Positions 34,339 to 45,513 of a stretch of DNA of 64,000 nucleotides are shown here, in pieces. The translations under genes and the position numbers were made by a program. This DNA is from Stenogyne calaminthoides (lineage: Eukaryota > Streptophyta > Magnoliopsida > Lamiales > Lamiaceae). The DNA is taken from positions 32,224,804-32,288,803 of the forward strand of contig JBBCBC010000001.1 of NCBI GenBank assembly GCA_037126765.1, given 5' to 3'. The notes below the pieces were generated by a model. It saw nothing but the letters and a program-made list of their open reading frames with translations, searched no databases and was not told the origin of the DNA. Within the stretch, counting starts at the first letter, position 1. Each line of letters opens with the position of its first letter.

Positions 34339-36043
34339 TGTTGGGGTTATATTGAAAAGTATGCTTTTTACTTTGTATAACCAAACTGAATTTCTCATTT
34401 ATTTACTGAAATAAATTATTTATCAATGTTGCATTAAATATGATTGAATGTTATATATATTTACTGCATACCTTCAATAAATAGTACGTGTTACATTGTA
34501 GTTAATTTGGTGATACCAGATCACGGAAGATCAAATTAACAGTTCCTCATAACTAAGTACAAATTCACAACCTAGATGGAAATGAACAAACCATCGTGAA
34601 AGGTTGAAGTATAAGGCTCAGATTGGCTTGTCTTGACCAAGAGATTACACTAGTGCATTATGATGCGCTGAATAGGACCTACAGGAGGATAAATTCTTCA
34701 ATACTGAATATAGAAGAATTAGACATCAGTGGTTCGTTGTTTCTTAATCTTCGTTCCTTAAATAGAATCGTGTGAAATTAATAACTATAGCTTTGACTTA
34801 TGATGAGAAGAGAATCAACGTGATTCGATACCTTATATCTTGGGCAATATTATTAGTTACACGACGATTGCTAAGATTTAATACGAAGAATCGTGTGCAA
34901 GCACGTCTTGCTTGATTTGTCCCCTTGGTGGGCTCAGAAGATTTATCATACCAAATCTTGCAAGTGGAAATTTATTTCCGGGATGGATAATAATGTTGAG
35001 TTGTCATTACTCCAAAGATAAAGATATTAATTAATATAAAACTTTTTCAGTGGCTTAATTAATTAGTGGACTAAATAATCTTAAACACGGGAAATAATAA
35101 CCGGGAGCCATATTATTGAAGCATCGTAATATGGATTAAGATGGATAGTTCAATATTAATTTTATAGTTGAATAAATTAATATTAATGGGCTTGAATAAT
35201 ATTTTGGCTTAATATTAAAGTTTCATATTCCATTGGAGGTCCAATCTTAATTCTCCTAAAGGCTTCTCAAATGGCCCAATTAAAGTCCAATTAATGAAAA
35301 GGAGAAGAAAATATTATTGCCCTATTTTTTCAATATTTTTTAAAATATTAAGTAGGAGAGAGAAAAGATTTTCTTGATTTTCTTTGAAAGAATTTTATGG
35401 AATAAGTATTCTTGAGATACAAGTTTATCCCATAAATTCAAGATAAGTCAAAGATCTTTTTCATTCCCCATTAATAGGCAATTTTTGAAAATTACTTATA
35501 AATAAGTGAGGAGATTTTGTGGAAAATATATTTATGGGAAAGAGAATATATTGGATATATTCAAGATTACTTCTTGTACAAGAATTAAAGATCTTCCCAT
35601 ATTTTTTCTAGGGCAAAATTTCGACCACCCCTTATGTTATAAATAGGGGATGAATTTTTCATCCCTAATGCAATTCCATGTGTTGGAAAAATTAGAAATC
35701 CACAAAGGTGGTGGCATATATTTTTAGTTTTCTCCTTTATTAAAATCGTTCGTGAGAATCTTTCCTCCGGATTACGTTCGTGGACGTGGGATATATTTGA
35801 GAAGGCACTTTGGGATGATCCATCGTCTCAACGGTTGTCTCTACAAGAGGTATGTAATCTCGTAACTCCTAGATTCTGCATGCTTAGGATTTACGTGAAT
35901 TACGTGTACGCATGTTGTTGTTGCTTATTTAATTATTATGTTGAATTAATTTAGGATTGATTCATGTTAGTAATTAATTGAATAATTTAAATATGTATTT
36001 AAATACACCTTGAATAGATTCGGGCATCCCGAATTTCCCAACA
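34339..36043 (+). repeat. 3' LTR of H
   Basis: 1705 bp, TGTTGGGGTTATATTG to TTTCCCAACA, TATA box at 35638-35645. It retains the empty target of element F near 35967-35981. Confidence 0.92.
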
Positions 36044-37688
36044 CCTCAAGAGCTCTATCTGTCTTTGTAAACACACTCCTTCAAGTGACATTCCTGTCAG
36101 ACCATGGCTTCAATGGTCCTCTCTCTATGGACCATGGAAATTCCATTTCTGGAAGGTCTCCTGCCACCTCCAGAATTTTTGTTGGCTGGATTCTTAAGGG
36201 GGTGTATTTCTCAAACCTGGGTCGAGGTCCGCCTCTGTATGTATGTGCCGACTCCGCCCTGGTCTCCATCCTAGATTCAGTCTTACTCTCAATCCTGCTT
36301 CTCATAGAATCTGATTCTCTCTTTTTATCATTGTGTGTTGGTTTGGTCTCAGCCTTCTTGGCCTTCCTGATCTCCTCCAGAGTGACGCACTTCTCAGCCC
36401 TATTCAGTAGGTCATCGAAGGACGTCACAGGTTTCTTGGCGAGGGATGAAAATAAGTCCCCATCCCGCAATCCATTAGTCGGAGCATTGATCTTCACCTC
36501 TGGAGTAGCTGTAGGAACCTCCAGAGCAGCCTGATTGAAATGCTTCATAAATTCTCTCAAGTTTTCATTATCCCCCTGCTTCATGTTGAAAAGAGACGGG
36601 GTTGCCCTCGGTTGCCTCCAGGCACTAGCAAACTGATGCAGGAACATCTAGCTAAAACCTGCAAACGAGTGTATACAATTCGGACCCAGCTGGCTAAACC
36701 ATTGTTGAGCAGCTTTCGACAAAGTAGTTAGGAAGACCCTACATTTCACGCCCTTACTATATCGGTTCAATAGGGCCACATTCTCAAATTGACCCAAGTG
36801 TTCATACGGGTCAGTATTTCTATCAAACTCAAAAGTTAATGGTTCAAAACCAAAGGGCAATTCATCACTCAATATACTATCAGATAAATGACAATCAGCC
36901 ATCGGTTTAGCATCACTTACTTGTTTCAACTATTTTCTCATCGTCTCCATTTCTTTCTGAAGAGAGAGTAACTGATGACTGACTCCTACATCATATGTTG
37001 TATCAGAACTCTCCTCCATCTCCATCTTCTCTGTTTTACAAGGTGGGCTATCTCGGCCCTCTCCTCTCCCCTTTCCGCTCCGCGTTGGTGGAGCTCTTTC
37101 CTCCTGAGTATCCTTCGAGGATCTCCCTGTTCTGTATGGGACTCCTCTCATTGCCTCCATCCAATATGATCATAGGGAATCTAACTCCCCCTCTCCCTCG
37201 AATCTCCTTCATTACCCGGCTACTGCTGACGGGTACTACTCCTTCCCGTAAAGGCATTTCCACCGCCTTGGCCACTAGATCACCAAGCTAATCCATGTTG
37301 AAAAATACCACCATATGCTTTTGTGTTGTTGGATGAGGTACCTTCTTAGAGGTTCCTACTACTGCAGGACCTTGTGGTTGAGGGGCTGGAATTGCCCTCC
37401 CCCCCCACCTCGTCCTAATCTTGGAGATGCCAAAAGCGGTCCACCTCCTCCTCGACCCATACCTCCTACTGGAGTAGAGTCTGTTGATACCTTAGGTGGA
37501 GGGGGTCCCGTCTGATTTTTCCTCCCATCTACACGAGCGTCTCCCATGAATGGTGAGGAAGATCCTGGTGCGGTTGTTCCCCTACCTACAGGTGGCATCC
37601 TGAAAAGAGGGGTTGCCATAGGAGTTGGTTGAGATTACTTCCAGGGATTTCTGGTAGGAGCCTGTTGACTGGGTTGATCACCACCCAT
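36044..37688 (-). pseudogene. Gag of Gypsy G, N-terminal and central part
   Basis: A likely start at 37688 (MGGDQPSQ) follows the primer site by about 65 bases. A Gly/Pro-rich then charged N-terminus leads to the retrotransposon gag domain: PFGFEPLTFEFDRNTDPYEHLGQF in one segment, VKCRVFLTTLSKAAQQWF, then FLHQFASAWRQPRATPSLFNM and ALEVPTATPEVKI. A single TAG at 36648-36650 splits the domain, and more stops lie in the N-terminal part. At 36044 the frame runs into H and resumes at 19243. Confidence 0.82.
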
Positions 37689-37752
37689 CACGCAACTTCT
37701 CAAAAATGCATTCCGAAAACAATAGATTGAAGCTCACGCCTTTAGCCCAATG

Positions 37753-37770
37753 TTCCCACAGACGACGCCA
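37753..37770 (-). promoter_or_regulatory. Primer-binding site of Gypsy G
   Basis: TGGCGTCGTCTGTGGGAA on the minus strand, a few bases inside the LTR end. This form is usual in Tat-type Gypsy elements. Confidence 0.8.
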
Positions 37771-37776
37771 ATTTGA

Positions 37777-38334
37777 TGTACAAAAAGTGGTCAAGAGATG
37801 ACCTGGAATTCAACGGGGATTAATAATTTGAACGTTGAAAATCCTTCAAGCTTTGACTGGAAGAACCTCGCCAATTTCAACGTATGTACCTGAAAAACAC
37901 GCCGGAGGGTGCTCCGGTGCGGGCTCTCCGACGTTCAAGTCAGTTATGACTCTTAATCTCAGGTGAAATTGTATGAAATAGCTCGAATTCAAGTAAGTAA
38001 GTAAAGTATTTGCCTGTATTTTTTTGTGTTACCTGGAAGGTATATTTAAATCCCTCCAGCCGGAGGTTCTCCCACATGACCCACCTTCTGATCGTGTGTT
38101 TTTATTTGCCCCATCTCTTCTCGGGGCTAACTCCTTTCTCCCACGTCTTTCTCTCTCTTTTCTCAGGGATCCTCAATCTGAGCCCTTGATTTCAATCTAA
38201 TGGTTTCGCTCTTCTCGGAACCTCCAGTATCCTGCATGTAACCCCCCAAAATATCAAAACTAACTCTTTCAGCCCACTTCCTAGCTCACGCGGATCAAGA
38301 CTCATTTACCGTTGACTTTCTCTCTGTAGGTCCC
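37777..38334 (-). repeat. 5' LTR of Gypsy G, 3' part
   Basis: The plus-strand end reads TGTACAAAAAG. It is continuous with 53155-53502 once C is removed, giving an LTR of about 906 bp. The opposite terminus reads TGTATTAAAAG on the minus strand, an imperfect inverted match that supports both borders. Confidence 0.75.
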
Positions 38335-39883
38335 GAACGGGTTTTGTGAGGGCAGAAGTCTAGAGGGGAGGGGTGAATAGACTTCTGAAAACTTTTTGTG
38401 CAGATCAGGTGTGAGGCGATTAGCTTTGATCCCAGTGTGAGTGAATCGGTTTGAAATTAATAACCAACTTACTAATCGCTTTGAAAGGCGGATCGATTCG
38501 GTAACTATCCAGTTTAAGCGATGTGTCTGCGGAAGCTTAAGTTTTACCCGTGAAAAACCGGTTTTTATAAATCGATTCCAAAGTTAGTGTTTTAACCATT
38601 GGTGAAGTGTCAAGCTTGATCGGATCGAAGCTTGGTGCTAGGCGATCTCAACTTAGAATATGTATCTTTTTAAAGGTTGTGTGCAATTGTGTGAGACAGT
38701 TAATCAAAGCGGTAAAGGCACACAAGATTTATAGTGGTTCGGACAAACCAGTCCCCACGTCCACTCTTCCCTATCACAAGGGCACCAACTTAACCAACCC
38801 GAACTTAGTTTTATGTGTTAGTTCAACACAAAGACACCGAAGCAGATATTTAAGGAGTTCTCACTCAACCGATCCTTAAATCGGAACTAGAAACCCTAGT
38901 CGAAATCTTGCTAAACAACTTAACCTAACTTGGGTTTGGATAAGATTGTTTTGGTTCCAACTATGAAATCTTTTCTAGTGTTTAAGGTAGCTATCGGTTT
39001 AGATGAAAAGATTTCTATGCTAAGAACTTATGGGATGAACACTTAATAAAATAATCTTCTTGATCGTGTTTCTTCGTGCGGAAATCGATAATTGCTTGAG
39101 CTTCTTGATTGTTCGGTGTTTCCGTGTCTTCACTCAAGTGTGATCCCATATTTATAAACCTTGAAATCAAAGAGCCGTTGGAGAGCAATTTGAATTTCGT
39201 TTATATTAGATAGGTTTGCGGGATTTATGTGACGTCTTCGAAACAATCGGCATGGCCGAGCGTGAACTTGTATTTTATAGCCGTTAGAGAGAGAAGCATC
39301 AAATCCCTTAATTGTCTGCGCTCCGATCATACGTGTCTTGTTCTATTGGTTAGCGAGGCGCGACTTTTCGGTGTTTTGTTCTTCCAACTAAGGTTGACAT
39401 TCTTCTTGTTCAGATCATCGACGATGATTATGTGAAACATCAGTTTTCACTGGTGACCGATCGATCAATGAATCGATCTACGATGGAGTCTTAAAGTGCT
39501 TGGCCGACTTAGCTTCAACTAGCGTTTCGGTGATGTAGGTCTTCCGTCCGATCTTACGAAGTCATCCGATCTTCAAGTATTCTCGAGTTTGAGCTTTATG
39601 ACTTCAAATGAGATATCCGACTAGATCGGATCGATCCGATCTTCTATTCTTCTCAAAGCATTCCGGCATGCCTGATATCGGTTGTTCTTTGGATCTTCAG
39701 ATCGACTTATACATATTGAGGTTCCCCTCAATATGTGACCTATCTATTACATCGGTTGTTCTATACAAAGAATTATCAACCGGTATTCTAAAAAGGGTAA
39801 TATAAACATCGATCACCTAATGTGTCCGATGGTCCTATTACATGTGTTTACGAACTTTTATCAAAACTATAAATTTCCCAACA
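38335..39883 (-). repeat. 3' LTR of C
   Basis: 1549 bp with the same termini as 51580-53149. After the first 90 bases nearly every difference from the other LTR overlaps a CAG or CTG there. TATA box at 39150-39156 on the minus strand. Confidence 0.9.
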
Positions 39884-39884
39884 A

Positions 39885-39896
39885 TTTCCCCTTTTT
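39885..39896 (-). promoter_or_regulatory. Polypurine tract of C
   Basis: AAAAAGGGGAAA on the minus strand, one base before the LTR start TGTTGGGAAATTT. Confidence 0.85.
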
Positions 39897-39970
39897 GATA
39901 AAAAACCAAAACACCGAGAAACCAAACACACGTTGATAAATATAGAAACGAAGAAAGAGCACATAATCGA

Positions 39971-39991
39971 AAGACAATGAGATTTTGTCTT
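39971..39991 (-). promoter_or_regulatory. Conserved 3' hairpin of C
   Basis: Minus strand AAGACAA, loop AATCTCA, TTGTCTT. It lies about 75 bases before the polypurine tract. Confidence 0.7.
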
Positions 39992-40094
39992 AGGATCGGA
40001 AAATAAACTTTTCTCATTAGATATGTCGATTACATGTTACAACGAAAAGTTTGAATTTAAAAACAAACCGATCCTGAGAAGTCTTCTCGATTCT

Positions 40095-43000
40095 TCACTC
40101 TTTTAGGCTTGTATCCTTCGGCATCTCTCTTTGATCTTGAGGTACGTTGAAGATCCGATATAGTTTCCATTTGACATCATTGGTCCGCCGAGGATCGATT
40201 ATATGCGTTTTGCTCGGGATGTCAAAGTAGAATCTCTGAAATGCCATCATCAAATGAGCCATCTGCCTTCTTTGAGTAATCCAACGATCATACTCTTGGC
40301 GAGATATTTTTACATTGATAAGTTTGGCCTCATTTTCCGAGATACTTGAAAAATCTGGATATTTATTTTCTAACCAAATTGAGGAATTCATCATCCGGAG
40401 ATTCTTCTCGTGGAACAAGATTAAGGACAAAAGCATCCGAAGCCATTCACTTCGATCTTGTTCCATTCCTCAAACCTCTTAGCATGTGCAAATGCTTTTT
40501 GAATGATCTCATCAACTCTTCTTTGGCAACCGAGGTTACAATACAATTTTCCGGCCTTTCCTTTCTTCGCTCTCGATCTGAATTTTTTCTTGATTTTACG
40601 CCTCTGTCAATTTTACGCCCTTCTTTCTTCTTTTTTTTTTTGGCCTCTTGAAAGAACTTTGCTTTTTGGGCGATTTCTCGGCCCGATTCCTTATCGGCCA
40701 GATTCGGTTTGGTTGTGCTTCTTGTGACTATTTTAGTCCGAGTGGTGGTATGCAGGTTGTGTCCGAGTGGTAATCTGAGTTGTGATTTCCGGCACCCCAA
40801 AGAGCCTACCTTTTGTGATGTCCCAAACCATGACAGCTACCTTTTCTTGCCTTTGACTTTTCCATCTTTTCGAGAGACTTCGTTAGCAAAGAGATCCAGA
40901 TGGCCTAGTCTTTGTCCATAGGCTTAAACTGTCTGAATTAGGTCTTCTGTTGTTCTGATTATGTCAGTTGGTTTCTCACTCCGTCCTTCCCCCTTTTTGG
41001 TTTGATCAAAAAGAGTTGTGAGGTGGGAAGTTAGGGATCCAAAACTGACTGATATTGCCCTGTTGAGATCTGTAACAGATAAACCTGGAACTTGAGCAGT
41101 TTGATGTTCAACCTTCGAGATCAGCTCATTCTTGACAGATTCCATGGCAGTAGAGAGTGTAAAAATCAGTTTGTCAAGTTTCTCTTACATCGATTCGAGC
41201 TTTTCAAATGAGCATCGAGAAAAAAAAACTTGTTGTTGATCCACCTGAATCAGCATGTCATCAACGGATTTTATAAGTTCGGCAGACACGGTGGTCACAG
41301 TTTGGGAGAACTGATCTTTGATAGCTACAATCTGGGAAATAGCCAATTCCCTTTGATCTGTTATTTCTTTGAGGCCAATCTGCCTCTGATCAGCTATCAC
41401 TCCCTCAACTTCTTCTTTCAGGAGATCTTTGAGACAAGATCTGATTTCCTGAAATTTATCAGCGGTGATATGAGATGTTGGAATGTTTTGCGTCACTTGA
41501 TCAGTTTCAGTTGTTTGTGCCTCCAGTGGTTGGTCATGAACTGCAGCACCAGTTCCACTATCATCGGCAGCTCCTGTATCCTTCATTGTAGCATCTGCTT
41601 CAGGAGCTTCTTGAGCAGTCTCCGGTTCGCCTTGTTCAGTCAACCTTAGCTTCCTGTGGATCAGAGCTTTGATAGATTCAGTAGTTATCAGCTCAGCTGG
41701 TGATCCTACTTTAGCAGATTTCCTCATATCGAAATCAAAATCTGCAAACTCATCAGCACCGCCCATTTGCTCAATAATCATTATAAAATCTGAGAAGCTT
41801 TTTAATCTGAGATCTCTCCAGGTGAGGATCTCCATAACTTGTTCTCTAATAGCAGGATGGGCGACCAGTTCTGGATACATCTCATCAATTTCTCGTTCGA
41901 TTTGCATTCTGACTATTTTCCCTGTGATGGTCTTTGATGATCTAGACTCAGGAATTGTCTGTCCAGATTCCGGTTGATGAGATGTGGAGGGTTCTGGTGG
42001 TGCTTGAGTAGGTGGAAGTTGTCTGATAGGCTCGACCTGCAGAGGTTCTGCTGTGGAGGCAGGTGCGCCTGGTTCCACAACAGGTAAGGTTTCTGGTTCG
42101 CGAACTGTTGCAGTTTCAGGTTCGCGAACTGATGTAGTTTCAGGTTCGCGGACTGATGTAGTTTCAGGTTCGCGGGCAGGTGGAAGAGTAGGAGAGACAT
42201 GCTCAGCAGCCATTAGTCTGAGTGGTGAATCAGCTCGAGCTGGAGGAGAAGGAGATCGTTCGTCTCGTGCTTCTTCCTCAGAATGAACTGGCGAGCTCTC
42301 AGCTTGAGAAGCCTGCCTGTCTGATTTTTCACCTGATTTTTGTGGTGCAACAGACTGATCTGGCGCTCTTTCTTCATCTGACTCATCTTCTAGCATCAGA
42401 GTCATGGAGGCTTGCTTCGCCTTCTTCGGCCTCTTTTCCTGGACCTTCACCAGTTTTCTTTTCTTCTTCTGGGGGGCTTCTGGTGTAGACGAAGTTGCTT
42501 CCTTGCTTTTTCCCTTCTTCGTCTTTGGGGGAGTTGGCCGCATATCATCGTCTGGTGGCCCAAATATGGCTAAAGTGGTGGAGAGGAATGCCTTGTAGGG
42601 CTTCAGTCCATTCTGTTCCCATCTGGCATTTGGCATTTTGTCTTGTAGGATAACTGCAACCTTGTTGAGATTGCTGATCCTCTTCTTCAGATAGACCTGC
42701 CTCCACTCATCAACTCCAAATTTATCATGTTCCTGGAGTAGAATGGCTTTTAGGAACCCATGCCAATTGATGTTCTTGGCTTCATCAATTATTGCAAACC
42801 ATCTTTATCTGATTTGGTGATGTAAGAGCATCAAATTTGAATGAAATACCCATAATTGTTTTTGACAAAATATCAAACAACAATCGGTATTTCCTCTTGA
42901 GCATTAACTTTGACAAAGCGACATATGATGTTTGTCGACCTCTCGATGAGCTCGTTTAAATCAAATCATCTTGATTCTCCCCTGTAGTGGCAAAAGAGAT

Positions 43001-43327
43001 TAAATCCTTTTGGTAAAATTTGAAACGACGAGTTATATCCTCATTCGTCAGTCTGATCTCTTCTCCGGTGACTGTCGAAAGTAGTTCTTCTCCTGGAGCA
43101 TCTGTATCTACCCTTAAATTCCTTACGAATTCGAGGGCTTCATACTGCATCACTGGATTACAGTGAGCAGCACAATATTTCTCAAGTCCTGCTTTCTTCA
43201 GAATTTCCTCTACTTCCATTGATTCCGGATCCTTTGTAACCCCAAATTGTACGAACTTGTCCTCGATAATCCTTAATGTCAGTTCCGCATAATTGCACAT
43301 TATTTTACCCATACCGTGAGTGATCAT
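40095..43327 (-). pseudogene. Third ORF of element C
   Basis: Starts MITHGMGKIMCNY at 43327. The N-terminal domain (TKDPESMEVEEILKKAGLEKYC, QYEALEFVRNL) continues after frame breaks at 42956-42640 with NINWHGFLKAILL. A 483-codon open frame (42636-41185) holds a Lys-rich segment, an acidic and Pro-rich disordered centre with four repeats of VREPETTS type, the conserved block MEILTWRDLRLKSFSDFI, and a long amphipathic coiled coil (RQIGLKEITDQRELAISQIV). Further frames carry TLFDQTKKGEG and the tail LYRIFNVPQDQREMP, stop at 40095. No membrane span. Breaks below 40915 fall in a block of suspected sequence error, so the gene may be more intact than it appears. Confidence 0.75.
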
Positions 43328-44439
43328 CTACAGATAAGATAGATTTGGTTAAAATTGTGCATAAATACTAAGAATATCACATATGCGGAAACCAAGAAAC
43401 AATAAAACATAATACAGGATATCAGCGATTGACAAAATCTTTAAGATCAATGGTTTTAAAAGAATGATTCATCAAATAATCAGAAATTACCAGATTCTGT
43501 TTTTCGGATTTGAGACTTATGAAAAACACTTTGAATCGCAGAGAAGTAATCTGGAGAGTTTTCAGAAAATAAAACGCAAGTTTGTGATTTGGAAAACTCT
43601 GGTAGGGTTTTTGATGAACCTTATAAAGATGAGGAGGGAAAAAGACAAGATTTGGAAGATCAACCGTTTGAAAAGATTAGACGATCCAGATTAAGCGGTT
43701 TTGATCGAATGGTTGGAAAAGGTACGTACGAAAACCTTTTGGATTTAAAAGCTCATTTTGTAGCAATTAATACATGTACCCCACGTCCGCATTAAATGAT
43801 TTGCGGGGGGATCGTCACACGTAATGCGTCTGATAAAGAAGGCAAATAAAAACAGATAAAATCCGATAAATAAGCAAATAACAAGGGAAAAGAAAGGCGT
43901 ATCTGATTGACTGATATAGTAATCAGTCAATACCACTTGAAGTTGATTCCACTTGTTGATCTTAGTTTTCTGCCTAAACCTTATAATTTCCCAACTGTTC
44001 TTTTCAACTGATCTGTTTCATTTTGTGTCTGATTTCCCTTCTGATCCTCCTCGATCAGTTGAAGTTCCCCTTCAACTCGATATTTCGCTTTTCTCATAGG
44101 CGATATATCCGATTTGTTGAGGTTTCAAGTTCAATGATCTTCCTTATCGATCGGGCTAGTATGTAATCAGATTTTGGTTGACCTAATCTGATTCTTCTCA
44201 GATCAAGCCAATTCTTGGGATAAGTGTTACCGCCAAAACTTAGTCTAGAATAGTAGTCTCTATTCCCTAAGTTGGCGCGATTTGACATGCGTAATTATCG
44301 TCTGTATATCTTGATATGTCAATCCACCGTAAATTTATCCAATTATCAGTCGCGTGATTTCTACACGCTGTCCTTGTGATGCAAATTTCTCTAAAAGGCT
44401 TTTTGAAATCAAATTTGCATTTGCACCCTTGCTTGGCCT

Positions 44440-45230
44440 CTATAAATTGGACCAATGTTTTACACAACATAACCCATTCACCATACTTATCTTCTTTGTA
44501 AAATCATGCATTCGGTGAACCCTTATTTCCCGGTGAAACTTCCTAAAAAACACCTTTACCCCTTTTTCAATGATTTCAGCTTCTCAAATCAACCCTGTGT
44601 GTCCCTTATCACTGTTTTTGTCGTCATCAAAGATTTCACATACAATTGTTGCCAAGCTTCTCTACCACCATGGCGGCGGATCTGTTGTCGCAACTGAGAA
44701 GACACTTCTCCTAACCGTATGCACATTGTGTGTCTATCGTTATGACGTAACCAGCATCAACAGACTCAGTCTGATATAAAACATGAGTTTGATATACGGT
44801 CTTGATCGACAACGGTGATCTTCAGATATCAACTCAATTTTTTTCATGCAACACATGTGCCCATAAGGTCTTTGAACCAATTTAAGGGCACATGTGCTCC
44901 ATTTAACAAAATTGGAGAGTCCATTGACTTCGGTCTAAGGGCTCTGGCTTAGAAATCCTATCAACGGCTCTCGCTCCCACCGGTTTTAACCCTAATGCGG
45001 CTTTAGGATTTCTTTAAAGCCTCTCTCACCCTTGTTAAGTGGGGGAAAATGAGAGCATCAGATTTAAAAACTCTCTCTCCCCTGCTCTTCTTGGGTTAGG
45101 ATGAGGGTTTAGGGTTATAGGTTTAGGGTTTTCGGTTATGACTTATGTCTTGACCTCCCGGGTCCTTTGTACTTGTAACTTGTAATGTAATCGACCTTGG
45201 GTCTTTATCAATGAAAAGTTCTATTATTCC
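44440..45230 (+). other. Antisense unit in the pol-ORF3 spacer of C
   Basis: The plus strand carries a TATA box (TATAAATT, 44441-44448), ACACAACATAACCCATT, an ATG at 44506, and reading frames at 44506-44697 and 44570-44779 that together match the antisense ORF of A (249-641), with one-base frame changes between them. Matching continues to about 45180, near AATGAAAAGTTC at 45211. This looks like a small gene with its own promoter, inserted opposite to the element. Part lies in a block of suspected sequence error. Confidence 0.5.
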
Positions 45231-45513
45231 ATTGTTGTGTAAATTCTCTCGCTTACTTATGCGATTGTAGGCTTTTAATCTGTGAATCTTGCTTGTTGAA
45301 TATCGCCTAAATCGACTTACAAAGATGTAAAATAACCCAACCGATTTAATCGGATATTCCTTTTAAATTGAGCGTTTCCTTTAATCGATAAACCTTAAAT
45401 CGATCGGTTCCTTTAATCGATAACTCAGAATCGATCGATTTCTCACATCGGTTCCTTGGATCGATCTTCCGATCGATTGAGATACCAAACTCAACTGATT
45501 CCTTTCAACATAG

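Larger units (their letters stand above)
19244..36043 (+). mobile_element. Ty1/Copia element H, full length, split by element F
   Basis: Its own length is about 8.8 kb after removal of F. 5' LTR 1704 bp (19244-20878 plus 28857-28925), 3' LTR 1705 bp (34339-36043), both TGTTGGGGTTATATTG..CCCAACA. Flanking duplications CCTCG (19239-19243) and CCTCA (36044-36048) differ at one base. It lies in the gag gene of Gypsy G, antisense to it. Sampling the first 320 bases, the two LTRs differ at roughly a dozen places, so the insertion is not recent. Confidence 0.9.

Noticed and set aside
36010..36534. 174-codon plus-strand ORF
   Set aside because: It is antisense to the Gypsy gag domain, which has recognisable motifs on the minus strand.
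37315..37619. Pro-rich plus-strand ORF opposite the Gly/Pro-rich part of Gypsy gag
   Set aside because: It is the shadow of the minus-strand gag N-terminus, which is supported by primer site and gag domain order.
40346..40651. Plus-strand ORF with a hydrophobic Phe/Leu stretch suggesting a membrane protein
   Set aside because: Antisense of a Lys-rich run of ORF3 in C; the hydrophobicity follows from poly-Lys codons read backwards.
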